Assembly: GCA_028700875.1 (NCBI GenBank)
Contig: JAQVRW010000152.1
Coordinates: 1 to 7,269 of the forward strand
DNA from: Candidatus Zixiibacteriota bacterium
Lineage (GTDB): Bacteria > Zixibacteria > MSB-5A5 > GN15 > JAAZOE01
Reading direction: 5' to 3'
DNA length: 7,269 nt
Positions 1 through 6,047 of the stretch are shown one piece after another; positions within the stretch are counted from its first letter, which is position 1, and each line of letters starts with the position of its first letter. Position numbers and translations under genes: made by a program. The notes under the pieces were generated by a model that was given only the letters and a program-made list of their open reading frames with translations, searched no databases and had not been told where the DNA came from.

Positions 1-1041
1 GATGCGCGCCATGGCGATCGATTCATCTTCGATATCGATACCCACTACCCTACCCGCGCGTTTCGCGGCGCAGAGACCGATTGTCCCGGTGCCGCAATAC
101 AGATCCAGAAGGGCCCCGCCGGGTTTCGGATCGGCCAACTCGAGGGCGGCGCCGTAAAGCGCCTCCGTCTGGCGTATATTAGTCTGAAAAAAGGTGGTCG
201 GGCCGATCCGAAAGCGAAGCCCCAGCACCGTATCCTCGATATATCCGGGCCCGTACAGGACCCCGCGCACCGTTCCCCGGGCGATATTGGTCAACGTGTC
301 GTTGACCATCCAAACCAGAGTGGTCAGGTCCGGGAATCGCTCGCGCAACGCGGCGACCAGCTCATCCTTACCGATAAACTCCCCCGCGCCGGTGATCAGA
401 ATCAACATCCATTGACCACTGTTTTTCCCTTCGCGGACGACGGCGAAGCGCAGGAAACCCTGATGATTGAGGAGACCGTAGACGGGGATGCCCAACCGGA
501 CGACCTGATCCCGCAAAAAATTCACCAGGTCGTTGGACCGTTCCGATTCCAGATGGCACCGCCGGACATCGAAAATTCGGTCGAAACGGCCCCGTTCGTG
601 AAGGCCGAACACGAAGCCGCGCGGCGAGATTTCTGGCAGGCAAACGTGAAAGGAAAACTCCATCTTGTTGCGGTAGAAAAACCTGTCGGGTGAGGACCGT
701 ATTTCATCTACCACGACGTCTTCAAAACCGCCGATATGCTCAAGGCAGGCGACCACCTGTTTTCGCTTGTAGTGCAACTGGCGACTGTAATCCAAATCCT
801 GCCAGCTGCACCCGCCGCAAACGTCATAATGTTCGCAGACGGGACTGATCCGGTCGGCCGACCGGGTGACCAGCCGCACGAACTGCGCCTGATTGAAATT
901 TCGCCGGGTTTTTGTGATGACCGCTTCCACCCGCTCTCCCGGCAGGCCGCCGTTCACGAACGTCACTTTGCCGTTGTCGTACCCGACCGCCTGGCCGGTG
1001 TTGGCCAGGTCGACGATCTCCAGTTCAATGGTCCGCGGCAT
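1..1041 (-). CDS. rlmD: 23S rRNA (uracil-5-)-methyltransferase, RlmD/TrmA family (3' end cut by window edge)
   Basis: SAM-dependent enzyme that methylates C5 of a uridine in RNA, most likely 23S rRNA, in the cytoplasm. The frame is open from position 1041 to the left edge, giving 347 residues. A TRAM-like RNA-binding domain covers about residues 1-60. Four cysteines (C69, C75, C78 and C162; CX5CX2C plus a distant Cys) match the 4Fe-4S site of RlmD-type enzymes. RNKMEFSF is at 124-131, FFQTN at 284-288, and the SAM motif DLYCGTGTIG at 313-322, followed by VVGID. The C-terminal part with the catalytic Cys and the DPPR motif lies outside the window. The start at 1041 is preferred because GGAG ends 7 bases upstream; an adjacent ATG at 1044 is possible. 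The gene overlaps the CDF gene by 17 bases, which suggests translational coupling. The exact uridine target (RlmC, RlmD or dual RlmCD) cannot be read from sequence. Confidence 0.92.
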   Translation of the reverse strand, partial: MPRTIELEIVDLANTGQAVGYDNGKVTFVNGGLPGERVEAVITKTRRNFNQAQFVRLVTRSADRISPVCEHYDVCGGCSWQDLDYSRQLHYKRKQVVACLEHIGGFEDVVVDEIRSSPDRFFYRNKMEFSFHVCLPEISPRGFVFGLHERGRFDRIFDVRRCHLESERSNDLVNFLRDQVVRLGIPVYGLLNHQGFLRFAVVREGKNSGQWMLILITGAGEFIGKDELVAALRERFPDLTTLVWMVNDTLTNIARGTVRGVLYGPGYIEDTVLGLRFRIGPTTFFQTNIRQTEALYGAALELADPKPGGALLDLYCGTGTIGLCAAKRAGRVVGIDIEDESIAMARI

Positions 1042-1963
1042 CATGATGCTCCGTGTCGGAAATGGTCGACGGTGAAATGAGCGGTTGTTCCGGGCACAGG
1101 TCGCCTTCCGGTTGAATGGTGGCATGTTCGATCCCATGCTTGTCTTTCAGCATCGCATGGATGGCCCGAATGACGCTCGGAAAGTCGTCGGTTTTCGATT
1201 CGGTCAGGGCGATATGACAGGAGAGGGCGGTTTGGTCGCTGGAAATGGACCAGATATGCAGATGATGAACGTCGGCGACGCCCGGAACGGCCAGTATCGA
1301 TCGGGAAACTTCATCGATATCGATACCGCGAGGCACCGATTCCATGAAAATGCCGCCGGCCTCCTTGAGCACATCCAGGCCGGACCAGAGAATCATCATG
1401 GCGATGACCACCGACAGGATCAGGTCCAGAAGGTACCATCCGGAAAAGAGGATGATCACGCCGCCGATGATGACCGCGACCGACGATACGGCATCATAGA
1501 GCATGTGCAGATACGCCGCCCGCGTATTGATCGTCCGATTGCGGTCGTGAGACAGCATCCAGACCGACAGCAGATTGCCCAATAGACCGATGGTAGCGAC
1601 GATCAGCATAACCGGGGCATGGATCGGCACCGGATGGGAATATCGATTCAGCGCCTCATAGGTGATGAACAGCGCGATCGCCACCAGCGTGAGGGCGTTG
1701 ATAAAGGCGGTGACCACCTCCAGGCGTTTGAATCCGTAGGTCGACCGCTTGGTCGGCGGCAGGTTCGAACCCCAGGCGCCGAAATAGGCCAACACCAACG
1801 CGATGACATCGGAGAAGTTGTGTCCGGCATCGGAAAGCAGGGCCAGCGATCCGGAGACCACTCCCCCAACCACCTCGGCCGCGGTGATCCCCACGTTCAG
1901 CAGGATCGTCCATCCCAGCCGACGGGCGCCGTGATTGTGGCGATGATCGTGATGACGGCCCAT
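1025..1963 (-). CDS. Cation diffusion facilitator (CDF) family metal efflux transporter, CzcD/ZitB-like
   Basis: Inner-membrane antiporter that exports a divalent metal, probably Zn2+ and perhaps Co2+ or Cd2+, in exchange for protons. At 312 residues it has the usual CDF length. About six membrane segments lie near residues 16-38, 45-65, 83-101, 116-136, 155-175 and 178-200, followed by a cytoplasmic domain at about 205-290. The two HxxxD pairs of the transport site are present: H48/D52 in segment II (SDAGHNFSD) and H153/D157 in segment V (HMLYD). H/H at this site is typical of Zn-type members. The N-terminus is His-rich (HHDHRHNH, 4-11), and the C-terminus ends in another His/Asp tail (306-312) encoded in the overlap with the methyltransferase gene. 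Upstream of the ATG only a weak GAGAG ribosome site is visible. It is the first gene of a two-gene minus-strand unit. The metal specificity is inferred. Confidence 0.95.
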   Translation of the reverse strand: MGRHHDHRHNHGARRLGWTILLNVGITAAEVVGGVVSGSLALLSDAGHNFSDVIALVLAYFGAWGSNLPPTKRSTYGFKRLEVVTAFINALTLVAIALFITYEALNRYSHPVPIHAPVMLIVATIGLLGNLLSVWMLSHDRNRTINTRAAYLHMLYDAVSSVAVIIGGVIILFSGWYLLDLILSVVIAMMILWSGLDVLKEAGGIFMESVPRGIDIDEVSRSILAVPGVADVHHLHIWSISSDQTALSCHIALTESKTDDFPSVIRAIHAMLKDKHGIEHATIQPEGDLCPEQPLISPSTISDTEHHDAADH

Positions 1964-2004
1964 GTATTCTCTCGCCCTTTCCGACCCAGGTACCTTAGTT
2001 TCGT

Positions 2005-2033
2005 AATCTATTGTCCCGGCGGCGGCCTGACAA
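2005..2033 (-). promoter_or_regulatory. Candidate sigma70-type promoter of the CDF/RNA methyltransferase unit
   Basis: On the minus strand TTGTCA (2033-2028) is followed after 17 bases by TAGATT (2010-2005). This matches 5/6 and 4/6 of the TTGACA/TATAAT consensus. Transcription would begin near 1998, leaving a leader of about 35 bases before the CDF start at 1963. No metal-responsive operator is recognisable. Confidence 0.4.
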
Positions 2034-2117
2034 CAGATTATTACGGCCCCTCCGGCTCAAAACGGGAAAAGTCGGCCGTCGAGTCTGGGAGTTTAGTTCT
2101 TTTTGGACGATTCAATT

Positions 2118-2149
2118 TTGACGCGCATTCAGCCGAAAATATACGTATA
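2118..2149 (+). promoter_or_regulatory. Perfect palindrome TATACGTATA overlapping a possible upstream promoter
   Basis: TATACGTATA at 2140-2149 is its own reverse complement. It lies 5 bases upstream of the -35 box of the stronger promoter at 2155-2182. TTGACG (2118-2123), 16 bases and TATACG (2140-2145) could form a second, weaker promoter whose -10 overlaps the palindrome. It could be an operator, an AT-rich upstream element, or chance. No regulator can be named. Confidence 0.25.
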
Positions 2150-2154
2150 ACCTC

Positions 2155-2182
2155 TTGACTCACGCCGAGGATGCAATAATAT
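2155..2182 (+). promoter_or_regulatory. Sigma70-type promoter of the PEP-CTERM gene
   Basis: TTGACT (2155-2160), 16 bases, then TAATAT (2177-2182) lie about 55 bases before the ATG at 2239. Transcription would start near 2189 and give a leader of about 50 bases. There is no GG-N10-GC (sigma54) element here, although sigma54 control is known for some PEP-CTERM genes in other bacteria. Confidence 0.5.
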
Positions 2183-2238
2183 GCACAGCGGCAAGGGGCC
2201 AAGGGAATCGCCCGTGAGCCGATATCAGGGAGCAGATT

Positions 2239-2865
2239 ATGACAAGATTTATATCGCTCGTTGCTGCCATGTTTATCATCGTGACGGTGGGCCCTGCGCA
2301 GGGAACGCTTTCCTGGGTAAACCTCTCGGACGTCTCCATTCAACAACTCGACGCCGACAGCTACCGCTTGCGGGTGGCGGTCGACTGGGCCGCCGAGGAT
2401 ATGCAGTGGGAATGGGTTCCGTTCGAAGAATACCCGACTCCGCCGCCGATCTCGACCGCCGGCAGTTTTAACTTCTTTTCCATGACCCTTCTCGGTTCGA
2501 CTCAATATAACCCGACTCAGAACGCCGTCGGATGGTCGGACTTCTGCTACAATGCGCCCGGCCTCTGGCAGGATGAAGCCTACTACAATTGGGGTCCCTG
2601 GCAGGCGCAGCCGTTCGATGAAACGGTCTTCGGGTATGATTTCGACCTGGCCGAACCGTCGCTCGGGCCGTTCAGCCTGTCCTATAACGCCACCGTCGAT
2701 TGGAGTTTCCGGTACGACGCCATCTATCACCCCTATTACCGGGAAACCCATTCCGGCGACTTTGCCGCCATGGTCATCCCGGAACCGGCTTCGTTGATTC
2801 TGGTCGGTTTGGGAGCGGCCGCGATAGGTTTCCGCATGCGCCGTCGCACGGTTTCATCGCGCTAG
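2239..2865 (+). CDS. PEP-CTERM domain-containing exported protein
   Basis: Predicted extracytoplasmic protein of 208 residues that carries a PEP-CTERM sorting tail. The N-terminus is a signal peptide of about 22 residues, with a likely cut after AQG. The tail has IPEPAS at 180-185, a hydrophobic helix at about 186-198, then the basic run RMRRR and a short end. In characterised systems this tail is cut and processed by an exosortase (EpsH-type) in bacteria that make extracellular polysaccharide. The mature part (23-178) is acidic and rich in Trp, Tyr, Pro and Phe, looks beta-rich, has a single Cys (C103), and matches no domain I recognise. The start is set by AGGGAG at 2227-2232, 6 bases before the ATG. 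It appears monocistronic, with its own promoter and a hairpin 39 bases downstream. No exosortase gene lies in the window. A surface or biofilm role is inferred only from the tail. Confidence 0.93.
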   Translation: MTRFISLVAAMFIIVTVGPAQGTLSWVNLSDVSIQQLDADSYRLRVAVDWAAEDMQWEWVPFEEYPTPPPISTAGSFNFFSMTLLGSTQYNPTQNAVGWSDFCYNAPGLWQDEAYYNWGPWQAQPFDETVFGYDFDLAEPSLGPFSLSYNATVDWSFRYDAIYHPYYRETHSGDFAAMVIPEPASLILVGLGAAAIGFRMRRRTVSSR

Positions 2866-2904
2866 TCCATTCGTTTTCGGCGCAAGAATCACTCTTAATA
2901 ATTC

Positions 2905-2925
2905 CCCGGAAAGGCTTTTTCCGGG
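2905..2925 (+). terminator. Hairpin after the PEP-CTERM gene, possible terminator without a T-tract
   Basis: CCCGGAAA (2905-2912) pairs perfectly with TTTCCGGG (2918-2925) around a 5-base loop, GGCTT. It begins 39 bases after the stop codon. No T-run follows, so termination efficiency is uncertain; it could instead protect the 3' end of the transcript. Confidence 0.5.
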
Positions 2926-3012
2926 CCTATCCGGGCGTCTTTCACATCCCGACGTCATGAACAAAATCTGTGCACGGGTCTTTGGCTTCCTGCTATATTA
3001 CTGTGCGTCCAA

Positions 3013-3114
3013 ACGGTCAAAGGCCGTCTTTGATTATTGGTAACTCCATGGCATTGGGAGAAATGGAAGTCTTCGCATGGAAGTTGCTAACCTTAGTATT
3101 AGAGACGTGTTTTT
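3013..3114 (+). other. Intergenic stretch with RNA folding potential (no known family recognised)
   Basis: This is the middle of the gene-free stretch 2866-3185. TCAAAG (3017-3022) can pair with CTTTGA (3028-3033) over a 5-base loop. A larger stem joins GGTAACTCCATG (3039-3050) to the segment 3076-3092, with TCCATG/CATGGA, AAC/GTT and GGT/ACC pairs and bulges of 1 and 4 bases. T5 occurs at 3110-3114. It could be a small RNA, or a leader if transcription reads in from upstream, but the promoter at 3123-3151 lies after it. I see no match to a riboswitch class. No coding frame with a ribosome site is apparent. Confidence 0.2.
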
Positions 3115-3122
3115 AAATTGAT

Positions 3123-3151
3123 TTCAAACAGCCGGACTGATAATCTATAAT
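3123..3151 (+). promoter_or_regulatory. Sigma70-type promoter of the three-gene envelope operon
   Basis: TTCAAA (3123-3128, 4/6 to consensus), 17 bases, then a perfect TATAAT (3146-3151). Transcription would start near 3158, giving a leader of about 28 bases before the ATG at 3186. An in-frame ATG at 3150 overlaps the -10 box, so it would not be in the transcript. Confidence 0.55.
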
Positions 3152-3173
3152 GAGAACATTTGGTCACATTCAT

Positions 3174-3178
3174 GGAGG
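3174..3178 (+). promoter_or_regulatory. Ribosome binding site that fixes the start at 3186
   Basis: GGAGG lies 7 bases before the ATG at 3186. The longer frame from 3150 has no such site, would put 12 extra residues ahead of the signal peptide, and starts inside the promoter -10 box. Confidence 0.8.
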
Positions 3179-3185
3179 CGTTGCG

Positions 3186-3992
3186 ATGACAAGGCTGTTT
3201 GTTTCGACCCTTCTGGCTGCATTGTTGGCCGTCGGTTCGGCAACCGTATCCGCCCAGACGCGGCGGGAATCAAAACCGAGAACACCGCCCCCGCAAACCG
3301 GCGCCTGGCAACCCACCATGCTGATCGATTGCCCCACCGCCGGGACCCTCAAACGCGGCAGTTTCATCGTCGGCGTACGCGCCTATCCCAACGGCGGGGT
3401 GCTGGCCTCCACCGACATCGGCATGTCCAATCGGTTGATGATCGGCGTCAGCTACGGCGCGGAAGGAATCGTCTCGGAACGTAAACCGGTATGGAATCCC
3501 CGGGTGGAATTCGACCTTCGCTTGTCGCTTATCGATGAGGGCCTGGTTTTTCCGGCAATCACGACCGGCTTCTCCAGCCAGGGATACGGCGGGTACCTCG
3601 ATGATACCAAGCGGTACGCGTTCAAGTCCAAGGGGTTCTTCGTCGTGGGCAGCAAGAATTACCCCTTATACAACTGGCAGGTCGGCCTGCACGGCGGGCT
3701 CAACTATTCCACGGAACAGGAAGACGACGACACCAATCTGGATTTCTTTGTCGGCGTCGATACCAAACTGAACCGGGATGTCGGGCTGGTGTTTGAATAT
3801 GATTTCGCCACCAACGACAACCGCTCCAGTACCGACGTCGGCCGCGGCCATGGATATCTGAACGTGGCCCTGCAATGGTTGTATTCCGATAATCTGGTCA
3901 TGGATCTAATTCTGAAAAACCTGGTTAATAATCGCAAGGGAGTTTCGGATATTTGGCGCGAACTACGGGTCACGTACGTACAACATTTCTAG
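3186..3992 (+). CDS. Putative outer-membrane beta-barrel protein, uncharacterised
   Basis: Exported protein of 268 residues. The signal peptide spans about residues 1-23 and ends VSA before Q24, followed by a Pro/Arg-rich linker (25-42). From about residue 43 alternating amphipathic beta-strands run to the end, with Gly/aromatic turns and a final strand ending in VTYVQHF; a terminal Phe is typical of proteins inserted by BamA. A block near 47-60 (DCPTAGTLKRGSF) precedes the first strands and holds the only Cys, C49. Roughly a dozen strands are suggested, but I have not run a topology prediction. I recall similar proteins with a PTAGTL..GSF block in FCB-type candidate phyla, without a function. 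It is first in an operon with the lipoprotein 22 bases downstream. A porin-like or structural role is possible, but substrate and function are unknown. Confidence 0.85.
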   Translation: MTRLFVSTLLAALLAVGSATVSAQTRRESKPRTPPPQTGAWQPTMLIDCPTAGTLKRGSFIVGVRAYPNGGVLASTDIGMSNRLMIGVSYGAEGIVSERKPVWNPRVEFDLRLSLIDEGLVFPAITTGFSSQGYGGYLDDTKRYAFKSKGFFVVGSKNYPLYNWQVGLHGGLNYSTEQEDDDTNLDFFVGVDTKLNRDVGLVFEYDFATNDNRSSTDVGRGHGYLNVALQWLYSDNLVMDLILKNLVNNRKGVSDIWRELRVTYVQHF

Positions 3993-4014
3993 ACCCGTCT
4001 CCCTGGAGGAGAAT

Positions 4015-4695
4015 ATGAAACGAACGCTTCGCCTTCTGTTACCGCTGACCATACTGGCCGCCGTTCTCTGGCCGGGATGTTATACCGTCATGATGCATCC
4101 CACCGATGACGACGGATACCGGGCCAGCCAGGTGTCGGATTGCACCCGCTGTCATCCCGACTACGGGGAATTTCCCTATGGTCATTATTATTCGCCCTAC
4201 CCCGATTATTGGTGGGCCTATCCCCGCTATGGCGAATATTACGCCAACCCCTGGTGGTGGTCGTACTATGAGTACCCTTCCACCGGTGATGACGGCGGTG
4301 GCGCCTCGGCCGAGGATGATGCCCATCGGGGAACCAAGTTCGACCGCCGCGAAGCATACTATCCCCCGGCCCCACCGTATGTCATACCGGGGAACGGTTA
4401 TAATAATCGACCGGGCGTGCTGAATTACCCGACCGATATCGGCTCGGGCGACGGTGGCGGTACCGGCGCCGGACGAACGCAACCCGGCACCGGGGATTCA
4501 TCCACTACGAAACCCGATTCCGGCACCAAGACCGAACAAGGCAAGACAGTCAGGCAAACGCCACAGGAGCGAACTGGTCACAACAACGATGCCACGGTAA
4601 AGCCGGATGACACCAAAACCGAGGAACCGGCCAAGGAACAACCCAAGAAGGACGAGGGGAAAAAGAAATCCCGCCGTGATGGAGGAAAAGGCTGA
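4015..4695 (+). CDS. Aromatic-rich exported protein with a CXXCH motif, probable lipoprotein
   Basis: Protein of 226 residues that I cannot assign to a named family. A basic and hydrophobic signal segment (1-21) ends LWPGC, which fits a type II signal peptide with lipidation at C22, although Trp at -3 is unusual for a lipobox. CTRCH at 43-47 has the CXXCH form of a covalent c-type heme site, and it is the only such motif. Residues 50-87 contain 13 Tyr, 5 Trp and 1 Phe, so half the positions are aromatic, with Pro and Gly between. The remainder (about 90-226) is Gly/Asp/Thr-rich, then Lys/Glu-rich, and probably disordered. It would sit in the envelope, either as a monoheme cytochrome-like protein or with the Cys/His binding another metal. 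A GGAGGAG site precedes the start, and the stop overlaps the next ATG (TGATG), so it is coupled to the PorV-like gene. Confidence 0.82.
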   Translation: MKRTLRLLLPLTILAAVLWPGCYTVMMHPTDDDGYRASQVSDCTRCHPDYGEFPYGHYYSPYPDYWWAYPRYGEYYANPWWWSYYEYPSTGDDGGGASAEDDAHRGTKFDRREAYYPPAPPYVIPGNGYNNRPGVLNYPTDIGSGDGGGTGAGRTQPGTGDSSTTKPDSGTKTEQGKTVRQTPQERTGHNNDATVKPDDTKTEEPAKEQPKKDEGKKKSRRDGGKG

Positions 4696-5951
4696 TGAGA
4701 CGAGTATTGGTGGTTCTCCTGATAGTCGGTATGGCGGCGGTCGCTTCGGCGCAGGATCTCGGTATTTTCGAGGAAGTTACGGCCGGAAATTCCTTTGGGC
4801 TCGGCGCCCGGCAGATGGCCATGGGCGGGACGGGAATCGCCTCCTCGATGGACGGCGCCGCCTTATATTACAACCCGGCGGCATTGGCTCGAATATATCG
4901 CATCGAATTCCAACTGGGATTGACCCATCAGAAATTCTCCAACGAGAGCTCCCAAAATCCCGGCCGGTATGACGGATTCACCTCTCTTGTTAATAAAGCC
5001 GATATCGACCAGACCAAGACCCGGTTCGGGACAATCAACCTAGCCGTACCGGTGCCGACCTATCGCGGTTCGCTGGTAATCGCTTTCGGCGCCAACCGCA
5101 TCATGTCTTTCGACCGGGCCGCACTCAATCACTTGGTAGACGATTCCTTGGGATACGAGTTGGATGATTACGCCAAGGAATTCGAAACCGGCAGCATCTA
5201 TCTTTACACGGCCGCGGCCGGGGTTGATGTGTCTCCTAATGTATCGCTTGGATTGGCGCTAAACGTATATTCCGGAAAAGACAAATTCGTATACACTGAA
5301 GCCTTCCATGACGACGTCATACCGTCGAATTCTTATGAGTACGAAAGTGAAACAACCGAGGACTATATTGCCGCCAGTATCAAGGGAGGGTTGCTCGCCC
5401 GACCGAACGCCGACTGGACCATCGGCCTAACCGTGGAATCGCCATTGGACTGGCAGATAGAACAAAATTTCAGTGATTATGAAGGCTCCAGTAAGGTGGA
5501 ATACGACCTTTCCCGGCCGTTTATCTTCGGCGCCGGCTTGGCCTTCACTCCCGGACGATTGACATTGACCGGCGACGCCGAATATGCCGATTGGTCGCAG
5601 ACGTCGTATAACGACAATCCGTTCATGGAGATCGACAACGATACGTTGAGCTCGTTGTACCGTGATGTTCTCAACCTCCGCGCCGGGGCCGAGTACCAAT
5701 TCCCCGCGCAGGGCCTATCACTTCGCGCGGGAATTTTCAGCAATCCGTTGGCGTATGACTCCCGGTTTATCGAAGATGACCAGTTCGGCTACAGCCTCGG
5801 AGCCGGTTGGCTGATCGACAAGGTGATCATGCTGGAGGGAGCCTTCGTGCACGGCAGCTTCACGCGGTTATATACCGGGCCCAATGACTATTCGGTCACG
5901 GCCAAAGACAGCTATTCACGGGTTTATTTTACGATGTCGTACCGCTACTAG
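4695..5951 (+). CDS. PorV/FadL-like (OMPP1/TodX-type) outer-membrane protein
   Basis: Outer-membrane beta-barrel of 418 residues. The signal peptide covers residues 1-19, ending ASA before Q20. The mature N-terminus has the pattern seen in PorV/PorQ and FadL-related barrels: FGLGARQMAMGGTGIA (34-49), then a D-G-A-ALYYNPAAL block (53-64). Many amphipathic strands follow, and the last one reads YFTMSYRY with a terminal Tyr. FadL members transport hydrophobic molecules, whereas PorV members act in type IX secretion; neither role can be chosen here, and no type IX component or CTD-tailed protein is in view. Its ATG shares one base with the stop of the lipoprotein gene, and GGAGG at 4681-4685 lies 9 bases upstream. 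It is the last gene of the operon, followed by a strong hairpin at 5976-6001. Confidence 0.88.
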   Translation: MRRVLVVLLIVGMAAVASAQDLGIFEEVTAGNSFGLGARQMAMGGTGIASSMDGAALYYNPAALARIYRIEFQLGLTHQKFSNESSQNPGRYDGFTSLVNKADIDQTKTRFGTINLAVPVPTYRGSLVIAFGANRIMSFDRAALNHLVDDSLGYELDDYAKEFETGSIYLYTAAAGVDVSPNVSLGLALNVYSGKDKFVYTEAFHDDVIPSNSYEYESETTEDYIAASIKGGLLARPNADWTIGLTVESPLDWQIEQNFSDYEGSSKVEYDLSRPFIFGAGLAFTPGRLTLTGDAEYADWSQTSYNDNPFMEIDNDTLSSLYRDVLNLRAGAEYQFPAQGLSLRAGIFSNPLAYDSRFIEDDQFGYSLGAGWLIDKVIMLEGAFVHGSFTRLYTGPNDYSVTAKDSYSRVYFTMSYRY

Positions 5952-5975
5952 GAGCCTGTTGGAAAGCCTTTTGTT

Positions 5976-6001
5976 CCCGGCCGATTCTCATATCGGCCGG
6001 G
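5976..6001. terminator. 10-bp-stem hairpin between convergent genes, possible bidirectional terminator
   Basis: CCCGGCCGAT (5976-5985) pairs perfectly with ATCGGCCGGG (5992-6001) over a 6-base loop. It starts 25 bases after the PorV-like stop and about 46 bases beyond the creatininase stop on the other strand. No T-run follows on either strand, so it may act as a factor-assisted terminator or a transcript-end stabiliser. The outer CCCGG/CCGGG pairing is shared with the hairpin after the PEP-CTERM gene. Confidence 0.6.
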
Positions 6002-6047
6002 ATACTCCATTGAATAGCAGAGGACGTTTTTTCAATATTCCCCAGTC

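Noticed and set aside
1085..2158. Plus-strand open frames opposite the CDF gene (166 and 179 codons)
   Set aside because: These are antisense shadows of a clear CDF transporter; they are rich in Asp/Arg/Gly/His/Gln and carry no domain.
2041..2751. Long minus-strand open frame (236 codons) opposite the PEP-CTERM gene
   Set aside because: It crosses the intergenic promoter region and lies antisense to a well-supported gene. It has no recognisable domain and is Arg/Gly/Pro-rich as expected for a shadow frame in GC-rich DNA.
2926..3145. c-di-GMP or other riboswitch in the gap before the operon
   Set aside because: None of the conserved riboswitch cores I know could be found, and the stretch lies upstream of the apparent operon promoter.
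1964..3150. Sigma54 (-24/-12) promoters for the PEP-CTERM gene or the operon
   Set aside because: No GG-N10-GC element with TGGCA/TTGC context was found at suitable positions; sigma70-like boxes fit better.
3150..3185. N-terminal extension of the first operon gene starting at 3150
   Set aside because: That ATG overlaps the TATAAT box and lacks a ribosome site. The start at 3186 has GGAGG at 7 bases and begins a normal signal peptide.
4039..4482. Minus-strand open frame opposite the CXXCH lipoprotein gene
   Set aside because: It is a low-complexity Gly/Ile/Val/Arg-rich product of antisense Tyr/Pro/Gly codons, with no ribosome site or domain support.
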